Below are positions 34,301 to 42,006 of a DNA stretch of 64,000 nucleotides, piece by piece. The position numbers were made by a program, and so were the translations under genes. The notes under the pieces were generated by a model. It searched no databases and was not told the DNA's origin. It worked only from the letters and a program-made list of their open reading frames with translations. Within the stretch, counting starts at the first letter, position 1. Every line of letters starts with the position of its first letter. Origin of the DNA: GCA-2706205 sp964215955 (GTDB lineage Bacteria > Bdellovibrionota > Bacteriovoracia > Bacteriovoracales > Bacteriovoracaceae); assembly GCA_964215955.1 (NCBI GenBank), contig CAXPDR010000018.1, positions 124,001 to 188,000 on the forward strand, written 5' to 3'.

Positions 34301-34478
34301 CTACAGCATTAGCATCTTCACTAATAGCTGCATCTACAACATCCTTAGCACTCCGATTATGCCCTAGGTGAATGACCTCAACTCCTTTTGACTGGAGCAA
34401 TCTTCTCATTATATTTATCGATACATCATGCCCATCAAATAAAGATGCGGCCGTTACAAATCTTAATTTAGAACTCAT
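31305..34478 (-). CDS. icmF: Fused isobutyryl-CoA mutase IcmF (B12-binding, G-protein chaperone and mutase domains)
   Basis: Adenosylcobalamin-dependent acyl-CoA mutase of 1057 residues with the IcmF order. A B12-binding domain comes first (1-130, Asp15-Gly16-His17 as the cobalt ligand loop, LGHNRS after it). A MeaB-type GTPase follows (P-loop GITGTGGAGKSS at 185-196, later DLIIVETSG and NKFEKPR). The mutase TIM barrel is last (about 550-1057, with RMFAGEGGPLRTNKRF and GEPANPIT-like GANPITQLAL). IcmF interconverts isobutyryl-CoA and butyryl-CoA, and some members accept related acids, so the true substrate is unproved. I start it at the ATG at 34478, which has AGAGG 5 bases before it. An ATG 11 codons earlier has no ribosome site. 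It is followed by the adenosyltransferase gene. Confidence 0.93.
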   Translation of the reverse strand: MSSKLRFVTAASLFDGHDVSINIMRRLLQSKGVEVIHLGHNRSAKDVVDAAISEDANAVAISSYQGGHNEYFKYVRELLDERGAQNIRIFGGGGGVITPKEIEALHDAGITKIYSPQDGMKLGLEGIIDDMIEKAKHSTISETNFSNLKGKSTLTDTELAKVITYIEDKGELPFDVKASQIPVLGITGTGGAGKSSLIDELLLRFHRYYSDKKVALISVDPTKKKTQGALLGDRIRLGSASYDNILVRSLATRNSKTELSPQITKVVEFLKSQEIDLIIVETSGIGQASDEITTVADKCIYVMTPEFGAQSQLEKIEMLEQASFVVINKFEKPRSEDALRDVRKQYRRNHQLFANHPGSPEDHELPIYGTMASKFNDSGVNALFSDLTKEFDFSTREEMNLLHCEKEPKEKKAIIPAKQINYLRDISETVKSYNEETKRLKSLFSNYDACLKSLELVKSEDSKKELEAILSELKQSIGEDHFKTISLFDSAIEQYNNGEFSYSVRGKDFKVDTKYVSLSLQKISRVGFPKLSNLGDKIEFIRSENLPGYFPFSGGIFPFKRKDEDPKRMFAGEGGPLRTNKRFHYLSASDPAKRLSTAFDSVTLYGQDPDKRPDIYGKVGESGVSIATLKDMQDLFSGFDLTSPSTSVSMTINGPAPIILAMYMNTAINQTLSEEDRLDPVKRIEVMRQVRGTVQADILKEDQAQNTCIFSLEFALKLMGDVQEYFCKNLIQNYYAVSISGYHIAEAGANPITQLALTLSNGFTFVEYYLSRGLKIDEFAGNLSFFFSNGLDPEYTVIGRVARKIWATAMRDKYGANEKSQKLKYHIQTSGRSLHAQEIDFNDIRTTLQAFLALSDNCNSLHTNAYDEAITTPTEESVRRAMAIQMIINREFGLNKTDNPLQGSFIVNELCEIVEDAVLSEFERISDKGGVLGAMESMYQRSKIQEESLYYESLKDSGEFPIIGVNTYIADNIEEQMNQEIELTRASNDEKDEQINRLNNFKNAHKDQAQVQLEKIKEVALRDGNIFEQLLEAVQYCSLGEITNVLYDIGGKYRRNM

Positions 34479-34570
34479 ATAAACCTCTGAATTTACAATA
34501 ACTTGAATCATATATCATAGAAGATATTAGGCTTCAAACCCTATAGCGGAGTATGGATAACCAATTGATT

Positions 34571-35290
34571 TTACTTAGATTGTAGTTGAGTTTTTATTGT
34601 TGGAATCATACAAAGTCCTATTATAACAATAGAAATCCACTGAGAAGTACTTAATAGATACACCCCTCGAATGTCATCACCTCTTAGGAACTCAAGTAAA
34701 AACCTAAAAATAGCATAAGAGACAAAGTACGGAATCATTACACCCTTATTGGCCAGAAACCTTTTTATTAAAATTACTCCAAGAATAAATAAACCAGCGG
34801 CTTCATAAACTTGAACAATATGTCTATCAGCTCCATGGGAATGATAATTGAGAAAAAAATCTGTTTCACTTCCAAAACAGCATCCCGCTAAGAAGCATCC
34901 AACCCGACCTAAACTATGGGCTAAGGCTAAAATTGGAATTGCAAAAGAAAATTTTTTGATTGGAACTCGTTTAAACTTAGCAAAACCAATCGTAGCAAGT
35001 ACTCCACCGATTAATCCTCCATAAAAAACAAATCCACCACCTAGCCAAAAATTTGAAGAACCTATTGCCCGCTCTACAAGAGTACTATCTAATGTAATAA
35101 GAAATAAAACTTTAGAAAATATCCAAGCCAAGGCGAACACGGAAATAAAATAAAAATTATAGCCTGGTATAACTTCTCTTTTAGAAATCAAAATTTCCTT
35201 GCCTATAAAATAAGAACCTGCCCAAATAAAACCAATAATTAAAGGATAGGTATAAATAAGTTCGGAACCAATTCTAAAGTATGGTAACAT
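34571..35290 (-). CDS. lgt: Prolipoprotein diacylglyceryl transferase
   Basis: A 239-residue integral membrane enzyme, somewhat shorter than the E. coli protein, that transfers diacylglycerol to the lipobox cysteine of prolipoproteins. It has about seven hydrophobic segments. The central signature HSLGRVGCFLAGCCFG (125-140) contains the GRxG motif with Arg129, preceded by FVFYGGLIGG (87-96). The gene starts one base after lspA ends. Together they perform the first two steps of lipoprotein maturation, and the window encodes many predicted lipoproteins. It is last in a probable five-gene run that includes a two-component system. Confidence 0.9.
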   Translation of the reverse strand: MLPYFRIGSELIYTYPLIIGFIWAGSYFIGKEILISKREVIPGYNFYFISVFALAWIFSKVLFLITLDSTLVERAIGSSNFWLGGGFVFYGGLIGGVLATIGFAKFKRVPIKKFSFAIPILALAHSLGRVGCFLAGCCFGSETDFFLNYHSHGADRHIVQVYEAAGLFILGVILIKRFLANKGVMIPYFVSYAIFRFLLEFLRGDDIRGVYLLSTSQWISIVIIGLCMIPTIKTQLQSK

Positions 35291-35291
35291 T

Positions 35292-35795
35292 TTAAGCTGT
35301 TTCGTTTAACTTTTTAGCTTCTTCTCTTTTTTGGAGAAAGTAATCAAGTATTATTAATCCAGCAGCTAAGGTAATCGCTGAATCGGCAACATTAAATGTG
35401 GCAAAATGGTGTTTACCAACATAAAAATCAAAGAAATCCACAACAAAGTCTAATCTGAATCTATCAATAAGATTTCCAATGGCACCCCCAAGAATAAGTG
35501 CATAGGCAAAGCTCATAATTAATGATTCCTTCATCGATTTATAAAGTAATACTGCAATCCAAATACAAGCTCCAACAGGAAGAGCCAAGAACAGAGTATA
35601 GCGCAGGTAATTATGAAATCCTCCACCAAATCCAAATGCTGCCCCTGTGTTTCTTACGTACGTTAAATTGAAGAATCCATCAATAACCGGAACTGACTCC
35701 CCTAATCTAAAGTTGTTAAAAACATAAATCTTACTTACCTGATCTACAACAACGACAAAAATAATTAGAGCGATAAATAAAAGTAACTTTTTCAT
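35292..35795 (-). CDS. lspA: Lipoprotein signal peptidase II
   Basis: A 167-residue membrane aspartyl protease with four hydrophobic segments. It cleaves diacylglyceryl-modified prolipoproteins before the lipobox Cys. Family motifs are VVVDQVSKIYV, YVRNTGAAFGF, GGAIGNLIDR and the catalytic aspartates Asp120 in VVDFFD and Asp138 in FNVADSA. Length is normal. It lies 7 bp after the sigma-54 activator gene and 1 bp before lgt. Confidence 0.96.
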   Translation of the reverse strand: MKKLLLFIALIIFVVVVDQVSKIYVFNNFRLGESVPVIDGFFNLTYVRNTGAAFGFGGGFHNYLRYTLFLALPVGACIWIAVLLYKSMKESLIMSFAYALILGGAIGNLIDRFRLDFVVDFFDFYVGKHHFATFNVADSAITLAAGLIILDYFLQKREEAKKLNETA

Positions 35796-35802
35796 TTATT
35801 TC

Positions 35803-37296
35803 CTAATAATAATCTTTTGGATTAAGTTCATATTTTTCAATTTTTCTTAAAAGTGTTTTTTTAGGAATATTAGCATTTAATGCTGTTTGATTTATTTTAC
35901 CCTTATTTAATTTAAGAGCTTGAATAATAAATTCTTCTTCAAATCGGTCTTTAGCTACTTGAAAATCTAATTTTACTTGACCATCTTCTTGAGTGGCAAA
36001 CGTAAACTGATACTCATTCCCAACTCCTTCTATTCTCTCGTTATCTAAGACACTATTTTGAATTCCCTTAAAATCTATAATAGCATCATCGCCTTCTGCC
36101 GAAGCAATATCAGCGCCACCATCTTCAGTCTTCACTTTTTGGGGTAGAGAATCGTAAGTGATTTGATCACCCGATTCCATAATAAAACTATGCTCAATCG
36201 TATTTCTAAGTTCTCTAATATTTCCAGGCCATGAATAGGCTTGCATAGTTTTCATTGCATCAGGTGAAGCGCCTTTAATCTCCAAGCCATGAACTCCATT
36301 AAAATAATTAATGTAGTAATTAACGAGGTGTGGGATATCAGTATTTCTATCTCTAAGCGGTGGTAAGTAAACTGGAAGAACATTTAACCTATAAAATAAA
36401 TCTTCTCTAAACCTTCCATCTTTAATCATTTCTTCAAATGGTTGATGAGAAGCAGCTATAATTCTAACATCTGCAGTAATCTCTCTATTCGAGCCTACCG
36501 GAGTAAACTTTTTCTCTTGAAGAATTCTAAGAAGTTTTACCTGCATCGATGCTGAAATATCTCCTATTTCATCTAAAAATAGAGTTCCTCCCTCAGCATA
36601 TTGAAACTTTCCAATCTTTCTTGAGTCAGCTCCAGTAAAAGCTCCCTTTTCATGGCCAAATAATTCAGACTCAATAAGATTTTCTGAAATTGCTCCACAA
36701 TTCACAGCAACAAACTTATTATCCTTTCTTGGGCCATTATAGTGAATGGCTTTTGCTACAAGTTCTTTACCTGTACCGGACTCCCCTCTAATAAGAACTG
36801 GGGTGTTAACTTTGGCTAATTTACTAATTACATCAAAAACCTTTTGCATAGAGTTTGATTCACCAACAAATTTATCATCACCGTCACTACCAAGAGATAA
36901 TGTTGGTGCAGAAAAGGCAGTTGTTTCAACCATTGATCTGGCTTTAAGAGCTCTTTTAATAAGAGCTACCAAGTTTTCAGAACTAATTGGTTTTTCTAAA
37001 TAGTTAAAAGCCCCTTCCTTTACGGCCCTAACAGCATCGGAAACGTTTGAATAAGCGGTCAAAATGAGGACTATAATTGAGGAATCATGCTTTTTAATCT
37101 CTGTTAGTGCTTGTAAACCGTCCATTTCTGGCATGTTCACATCCATAACGACAAGATCATATTTCTCTCGGTAAACGGCTCCAACTGCTTCTTTTCCATT
37201 ATCAGCAACATCAACTTTAAAATGGTGATATTCTAAAGCCTGTTTTACTGATTGTTGCAAAACCTTATCATCATCTACCACCAATACCTTATGCAT
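35803..37296 (-). CDS. NtrC-family sigma-54-dependent response regulator
   Basis: A 497-residue activator with receiver domain (1-120, phosphoacceptor Asp52), an AAA+ sigma-54 interaction domain (about 144-380) and a Fis-type helix-turn-helix (about 455-495). In the AAA+ domain the Walker A GESGTGKE (171-178), the sigma-54-contacting GAFTGA (218-223) and the Walker B GGTLFLDEIGD (236-246) are intact. So it can drive RpoN-dependent transcription. It follows the CHASE2 kinase gene by 11 bp and is almost surely its cognate regulator. It precedes lspA-lgt. Its targets are unknown; the sigma-54 promoter at 4502 is one that some activator of this type must use. Confidence 0.95.
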   Translation of the reverse strand: MHKVLVVDDDKVLQQSVKQALEYHHFKVDVADNGKEAVGAVYREKYDLVVMDVNMPEMDGLQALTEIKKHDSSIIVLILTAYSNVSDAVRAVKEGAFNYLEKPISSENLVALIKRALKARSMVETTAFSAPTLSLGSDGDDKFVGESNSMQKVFDVISKLAKVNTPVLIRGESGTGKELVAKAIHYNGPRKDNKFVAVNCGAISENLIESELFGHEKGAFTGADSRKIGKFQYAEGGTLFLDEIGDISASMQVKLLRILQEKKFTPVGSNREITADVRIIAASHQPFEEMIKDGRFREDLFYRLNVLPVYLPPLRDRNTDIPHLVNYYINYFNGVHGLEIKGASPDAMKTMQAYSWPGNIRELRNTIEHSFIMESGDQITYDSLPQKVKTEDGGADIASAEGDDAIIDFKGIQNSVLDNERIEGVGNEYQFTFATQEDGQVKLDFQVAKDRFEEEFIIQALKLNKGKINQTALNANIPKKTLLRKIEKYELNPKDYY

Positions 37297-37307
37297 GATT
37301 TCTCCTC

Positions 37308-39203
37308 TTATTCATTCTTTAATTGAATTAAAAATTTAGTACCTTTTTCTAGTTCCGATTCAACAGATATTAAACCCTGATGAAGTTCGATAAAATATTT
37401 TACCAAATAAAGTCCTAGCCCTGAACCTTTTATTTTATGACTCTCATCGTCTTTTACCCGATAAAACTTCTCAAAAATATTATCCAAGTCTTCCTTGCCT
37501 ATACCTTTTCCATTATCTTGGATCTCAATATAGACCCACGCCTCATCATCCCAAGTTTTTACACTTACCTCTGTTCCCTTTCCAGCATATTTAATTGCAT
37601 TTCCAACAATATTTCCAAATACTCTATTAATTAAGTTCACATCAATTTGAATTGGATATAGTGGATCCAGCTCAGTTGAGATTTTCATGGACTTTGCCGA
37701 AGCCTCAAAACGCAAACTTTCGACTGTCTTTTCTATAAGTGTATTAACATCCTTACTTTCAAGCTTAAGAGCTAACTCTCGAGATTCAATTTTCGTGAGA
37801 TCTAGAATCGAGGTTATGAAATTATTAAGCTCTTTTGTTGAGTCTATAATGTTTGTCAGAAGCTCGTTTTGTTTTGGATTATTATTATATTGAACTTTTA
37901 AGATATCAGCGATCCCTGCGATTTTTGCAACGGGAGTTTTTAAATCATGGCTCATCAATGAAATAAAATTTTGTTTTAGCTTATCGACCTTCTTTAAAAC
38001 TTTAGTTTCTTCCTGAATGGCATATCTTGTTTGGTACTCTCCGATGGCCCTAAATGGAACCCATATATAATAAACAACAAAAACGCTTAGAATAATATGA
38101 GAAATCTTTAACCATACTCCAAAAATTAGAAATAATAAAAATGTTAATATAAAAATTCCAACCATAATCGACATGGTTATGAGTATTCCTTTAGTTGGTT
38201 GAACTCTAGATATTACAAAAGGTAAAAATATTGCAACTATAATTGCAAAAATATCTGTTATCCAATTAGGAATCTGAAAAATCGTCTGTTTTTTAATTAA
38301 GGAATTTAGAATTTCTGCATGAATTGTAAGTTTTGAAGATTTTTTGTTTTCTTTTCCAAATGGTGTGTATAAAAAATCATCGGAATTAGATAAGTAGCTT
38401 GAACCAACAAGAACTATTTTATTTCTAAAAAATCCTTTTGGAAAATTTCCAACAACAACTCTATGGTAAGGAATAATATTATACTCGAGATTTTTAGTTG
38501 GATTGTTCGAATAAGAGAACATACTAAAAGTTGCATCTGACTCTAGATCATAATAGGAGCCTTTATAAGAAGTTGCATCTAAGACATCAATTCCTTGTAA
38601 CAACTGAAATTGATTGGCCATCCATAAGTGAAAGGAGTCCTCGCCTGATATATTTAATATTGCCCTTCTTGTCACATTATCTTTTGAAAACGTTGTTCCA
38701 TCTTTATTCAAAATTGCTAGTGAGTAACCTAAATCCCTTAGGTCTTGCGGAGGTACTTGCTCACCCCATGAGTCTCTATTTGTACCTATCCGAAAAAATG
38801 TTGAATCTGATTTAAAATTTAATATCAAATTCCTGAACTGCTTTAAGTATTTAGCATCACCCTCTGATTCTGGCTCCTGAAAAGACACAAGGTAGCCGAT
38901 TCCGCGAGGATTATCAGCGAGTAGCTTTTTCATAAACCTATTGTGAGTTGCATATGTGTAAGGATACACCTCACCTAAGAATTGATCACTTTCCTCATCC
39001 ATGTTTACAATAACTATTTGATCCGGTTTTGAGGTAGAGAAGTCAGACCTTGTCCATAAATCGTAAAAAATTGCATCTAATGAATTAAACGAATATTGGA
39101 TTAAAATTAGAATGAAAATTAATGTAAAAAACAATGGATACAAATTATTGTATTCCAGGTTTTTAATTTTTTTTGATAGCTTTTTAAATAGTTTCACATT
39201 CAA
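37308..39203 (-). CDS. CHASE2-domain sensor histidine kinase
   Basis: A 631-residue membrane kinase. One transmembrane helix (about 21-40) leads to a large extracytoplasmic CHASE2 domain (about 45-300; DQIVIVNMDEESDQFLG and RNKIVLVGSSYLSNSDDFLY are its hallmarks), then three close transmembrane helices (about 312-385). The cytoplasmic part has HisKA with His419 in MSHDLKTPVAK, and HATPase_c with NAIKYAG, DNGKGIG and GSGLGLYLVK. It is predicted to sense a periplasmic signal and phosphorylate the adjacent NtrC-type regulator. Its start lies 20 bases inside the upstream M48-like gene. Confidence 0.92.
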   Translation of the reverse strand: MNVKLFKKLSKKIKNLEYNNLYPLFFTLIFILILIQYSFNSLDAIFYDLWTRSDFSTSKPDQIVIVNMDEESDQFLGEVYPYTYATHNRFMKKLLADNPRGIGYLVSFQEPESEGDAKYLKQFRNLILNFKSDSTFFRIGTNRDSWGEQVPPQDLRDLGYSLAILNKDGTTFSKDNVTRRAILNISGEDSFHLWMANQFQLLQGIDVLDATSYKGSYYDLESDATFSMFSYSNNPTKNLEYNIIPYHRVVVGNFPKGFFRNKIVLVGSSYLSNSDDFLYTPFGKENKKSSKLTIHAEILNSLIKKQTIFQIPNWITDIFAIIVAIFLPFVISRVQPTKGILITMSIMVGIFILTFLLFLIFGVWLKISHIILSVFVVYYIWVPFRAIGEYQTRYAIQEETKVLKKVDKLKQNFISLMSHDLKTPVAKIAGIADILKVQYNNNPKQNELLTNIIDSTKELNNFITSILDLTKIESRELALKLESKDVNTLIEKTVESLRFEASAKSMKISTELDPLYPIQIDVNLINRVFGNIVGNAIKYAGKGTEVSVKTWDDEAWVYIEIQDNGKGIGKEDLDNIFEKFYRVKDDESHKIKGSGLGLYLVKYFIELHQGLISVESELEKGTKFLIQLKNE

Positions 39204-39963
39204 ACTTATGATTCCTTAGAGGGCTATAATTTTCAATATAAGAGATAATCCAATCTCTTGTACTCATATCACCAACGAGATGATTTAAAAGATAATTTGG
39301 ATAACTAATTTCATTAAGTTCAATTTGATTCAATAGCGGCTTCATATTTTCAGACAAACTTACCTCGAATCCCTTTCTAGATAATAACTCCAGTGGGACA
39401 ATTATAGGCTTCAATAAACTTATAAAAAATACGACAAACGAATAATAGATGTATTTAAGTTTTTTAATCTTTTTTAGTTGATGAAAAGTTAAATAAATAC
39501 ATGCTTTCAAAAATAAAATAATTCCAAGTAGTTTAGTTTGCAACCAAGGCACATTACTCATTTTAATTTTAAATAACATTTCAACAAAGTCTTCAATCTG
39601 TTCAGATTCAAGAATCTCAATTAACTGCCTATCTATTATTATTGACCACTCTCGACGTGCATCCAAGATAAGACAATTTTTCATGTGACCCGAATATAAA
39701 TAAACCCTAGGCATGGCTTGAAAATTCTTATATCTTTGATTTTTAATTGCTTGAAATAGTTCATGCTGTTCTGTCTCAATTATTTCTCTAGCCTCTAGAC
39801 TCATTAAGATAAACTTATCCAAGAATAAGAACACTCCCCCCCAGACCAGAACGTATACAGATGTAACTGACACAAACAAGCGCTCATCCAAAAATATAAA
39901 AAGGATAGATATTGGAAGAGCTACAGTGCACAAAAAAATAATAATAGATTTAAACGTTTTCAT
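39184..39963 (-). CDS. M48-like membrane protein lacking the protease active site
   Basis: A 259-residue membrane protein with two N-terminal hydrophobic helices (about 5-52) and two more at about 143-160 and 168-190. Between them, residues 84-133 follow the M48 (HtpX) pattern: AMPRVYLYSGHMKNCLIL resembles the PRVYI...NAFA strand. SIIIDRQLIEILESEQIEDF resembles the VTxGLLxxLxxxEL helix. But where HExxH should come, the sequence is VEMLFKI (127-133), so both His ligands are missing. I infer a non-proteolytic HtpX-like protein. It overlaps by 20 bases the CHASE2 kinase gene and probably works with it, perhaps in signal sensing at the membrane. It may also be an unrelated membrane protein with chance resemblance. 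Confidence 0.5.
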   Translation of the reverse strand: MKTFKSIIIFLCTVALPISILFIFLDERLFVSVTSVYVLVWGGVFLFLDKFILMSLEAREIIETEQHELFQAIKNQRYKNFQAMPRVYLYSGHMKNCLILDARREWSIIIDRQLIEILESEQIEDFVEMLFKIKMSNVPWLQTKLLGIILFLKACIYLTFHQLKKIKKLKYIYYSFVVFFISLLKPIIVPLELLSRKGFEVSLSENMKPLLNQIELNEISYPNYLLNHLVGDMSTRDWIISYIENYSPLRNHKFECETI

Positions 39964-40126
39964 TTTTCAATAGCTTATCACTAATCTAAAATTTACTCAC
40001 AACGCTGCGTATCATTTCTTCATTAAAATTTAGGTCATTATTACATGGGTACTGGAATCGATTGGACTTTTTCCAGAATGAGGGCTATAAGACACAGGCT
40101 CAAAACTACTTGCGTGAGGTTTTAAA

Positions 40127-40363
40127 TTGGATTCTGATGAGCTTGAAATGCTTTTGGAAGCTAGGCTACAACTCGGCGACCAAAACCAGAACTTATCAGA
40201 TAACGAGCTTATCTGTGAATGTCACTGCATAAGTTTAGAGCAGATTAGGGAAATTGTTGGAAAAAATGAAGTAAATTTAACTCATTTGTCCGAGGTACTT
40301 GGTTTGGGAACTGGGTGCTCTAGTTGTTTGAAGAAATTTGAACAATGGAAAGGAAAAATTTAA
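40127..40363 (+). CDS. BFD-like [2Fe-2S]-binding protein
   Basis: A 78-residue protein. The C-terminal 50 residues form a BFD-like domain: ICECHCISLEQIREIVG and GLGTGCSSCLKKFEQW. Cys30 and Cys32 plus Cys64 and Cys67 are placed as the four cluster ligands. Such domains bind a [2Fe-2S] cluster and interact with bacterioferritin, nitrite reductase or NifU; the partner here is unknown. It starts with TTG at 40127, with GAGG at 40116-40119 (7-base spacer). It lies 28 bp before the endonuclease IV-like gene. Confidence 0.85.
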   Translation: MDSDELEMLLEARLQLGDQNQNLSDNELICECHCISLEQIREIVGKNEVNLTHLSEVLGLGTGCSSCLKKFEQWKGKI

Positions 40364-40391
40364 GTTAACTACTTCCATTGAGGAGATGTAA

Positions 40392-41228
40392 ATGTCATTT
40401 GATCGACTGCTTTTTGGTACGGCCGGGGTGCCTAACTGCACAGTAAAGAAAAACAATCCTGTAGAGGGTGTTCAAAAAATCAATGAGCTTGGGCTAGATT
40501 GCATGCAACTAGAATTTGCTCACGGTGTAAGAATGAAAGAAGAAGTTTCATCTGCACTAAGAAAAGCTTCTTACGAGTTGAATGTTCCATTAACTTCACA
40601 TGGTCCATACTACATTAACTTAAATGCTAGAGAGCAAGACAAGATAGACTCTTCCGTAGAAAGAATTATTCAAACCGCTAAAATTTCTGATTTATGTGGT
40701 GCTGAATCAATGACTTTTCACGCAGCCTTCTACATGAAAGACTCTCCTTATGACGTATTTGATCTTGTAGAAAAATCCATGAATGTAATTGAAGAAAGAC
40801 TTTCAAGATTAGATATTGAAATCGAATTAAGACCAGAGCTTACAGGTAAAACTTCTCAATTTGGTTCTCTTGAGGAGTTAATTACGTTAACAAAGAACGT
40901 TGGAAGCGTTAAGCCTTGTATGGACTTTTCTCATCTCTACGCTAGAACTGGAAAGTATAATACAAAAGAAGAAATTCTAGAAGTTCTTGACCAGCTTAAA
41001 ATAGAACTTGGTGAAGATTCTCTAGATAATATGCACATTCATGTTTCTGGAATTAGTTCAAACTCTAAAGGTGATTTAAAGCATTTAAACCTTGAAAAGT
41101 CTGATTTCAACTGGAAGGCAATGCTTGAAGCTCTTAAAGAAAGAGAATGTAAAGGTTATGTCATATCCAACTCTCCAAACCTTGAAGAAGATGCAAAAAT
41201 GCTAAAAGACTACTATCAAGCTATTTAA
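40392..41228 (+). CDS. Endonuclease IV-like (AP endonuclease family 2) protein
   Basis: A 278-residue TIM-barrel protein of the xylose-isomerase-like/AP endonuclease 2 superfamily. Metal-ligand positions of endonuclease IV can be followed: SHGPYYINL, FHAAFY, ELRPELTGK (the Glu ligand), CMDFSHLYAR with its Asp and His, and MHIHVSG. The LxLRPETxGK-like motif and the HGPYxxNL motif both favour a true Nfo-type nuclease acting at abasic sites, close to the archaeal and shorter bacterial form. A sugar isomerase is less likely. GAGGAG precedes the ATG. A terminator follows. Confidence 0.82.
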   Translation: MSFDRLLFGTAGVPNCTVKKNNPVEGVQKINELGLDCMQLEFAHGVRMKEEVSSALRKASYELNVPLTSHGPYYINLNAREQDKIDSSVERIIQTAKISDLCGAESMTFHAAFYMKDSPYDVFDLVEKSMNVIEERLSRLDIEIELRPELTGKTSQFGSLEELITLTKNVGSVKPCMDFSHLYARTGKYNTKEEILEVLDQLKIELGEDSLDNMHIHVSGISSNSKGDLKHLNLEKSDFNWKAMLEALKERECKGYVISNSPNLEEDAKMLKDYYQAI

Positions 41229-41247
41229 TTCTAAAAAGCATAAAAAA

Positions 41248-41279
41248 TAAAAAGGCCCTCTAGTAAGAGGGCTTTTTTT
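41248..41279 (+). terminator. Rho-independent terminator
   Basis: GCCCTC (41255-41260), loop TAGTAA, GAGGGC (41267-41272), with A5 before and T7 after. It ends the BFD-like/endonuclease unit. Confidence 0.92.
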
Positions 41280-41312
41280 ATTGTAGCTTATTAGAAATTA
41301 CCGGAGGGAAAA

Positions 41313-41660
41313 ATGAAAATTAAACAAATTTTATGTGCCTTTATGGCATTAACGATCTTTGCTAGTTGTTCTTCAACTACAACAATTACTTCAACAGACA
41401 AAGATGCAAAAATTTATGTCGATGGAGAATTCAAAGGTAAAGGTTCTGTTACTCATACAGATACTAAAACTTATGGTTCTACTACTTCTGTAAGAATTGC
41501 CAAAGATGGTTGTGAAGATAAAAATTATTATTTTCAAAGAAATGAAGAATTCGATGCAGGAGCTTGTGCTGGTGGTGTCTTTGCCCTAGTTCCATTTTTA
41601 TGGATCATGAAATATAAGCCAGTCCATTCTTATGAATTTGAGTGTAAAAAAACTAAGTAG
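41313..41660 (+). CDS. PEGA-type small lipoprotein
   Basis: A 115-residue lipoprotein: the signal peptide ends FASC (Cys20). The mature part begins with a PEGA-like turn, DAKIYVDGEFKGKGSVTHTD, the short beta domain found in surface and envelope proteins. This is followed by VRIAKDGCEDKNYYF and a hydrophobic stretch (about 83-100, GGVFALVPFLWIM) before a short tail. GGAGGG lies before the ATG. It overlaps the YidD-like gene by 29 bases, so the three genes 41313-42736 form one unit. The hydrophobic stretch is unusual for a PEGA lipoprotein and may dip into the membrane. Confidence 0.75.
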   Translation: MKIKQILCAFMALTIFASCSSTTTITSTDKDAKIYVDGEFKGKGSVTHTDTKTYGSTTSVRIAKDGCEDKNYYFQRNEEFDAGACAGGVFALVPFLWIMKYKPVHSYEFECKKTK

Positions 41661-42006
41661 TATATTAATTTTAATTCCATCTATCTGTTTCGCTAGTCTG
41701 ACTAGCGGAATAGATAGCAAATTTAAGTTATCAAAACTAGAATCCATTAAATTTAAATCCAGAAGCCCAGGAATCAATTTTTACCAAAAAGTTTTGTCCA
41801 AATCTTTAGGATCCCATTGCAACCTTTACCCTAATGACTCCAGGTATGCTCAATTAGTATATAAAAAGTGTGGAGTAACTAAAAGTATTCTTCTATCAAT
41901 GCAAAGATTTTTTATGGAGCCAGATGCTTACAAAAATAAATTAAATATCATTCCAAAGGACAATATTTATTATGAAGATATTCCTAATAATTGCGATCTC
42001 TATTAA
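41632..42006 (+). CDS. YidD-like protein with an export signal
   Basis: A 124-residue protein. Residues about 48-110 match YidD (membrane protein insertion efficiency factor): INFYQKVLSKSLGSHCNLYP then SRYAQLVYKKCGVTKSILLS and MQRFF. In canonical YidD the segment reads CRFxPSCSxYA; here it is CNLYPNDSRYA, so the middle Cys is gone. Uniquely the protein has a cleavable-looking N-terminal signal (about 5-22, ending FASL), suggesting export rather than the usual cytoplasmic-face location. It overlaps the genes on both sides (29 and 35 bases). Function in this setting is unknown. Confidence 0.7.
   Translation: MNLSVKKLSSILILIPSICFASLTSGIDSKFKLSKLESIKFKSRSPGINFYQKVLSKSLGSHCNLYPNDSRYAQLVYKKCGVTKSILLSMQRFFMEPDAYKNKLNIIPKDNIYYEDIPNNCDLY

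Noticed and set aside
40045..40125. A 26-codon frame ending two bases before the BFD-like start
   Set aside because: It has no ribosome site and its composition is ordinary; a coupled leader peptide is possible but nothing supports it.
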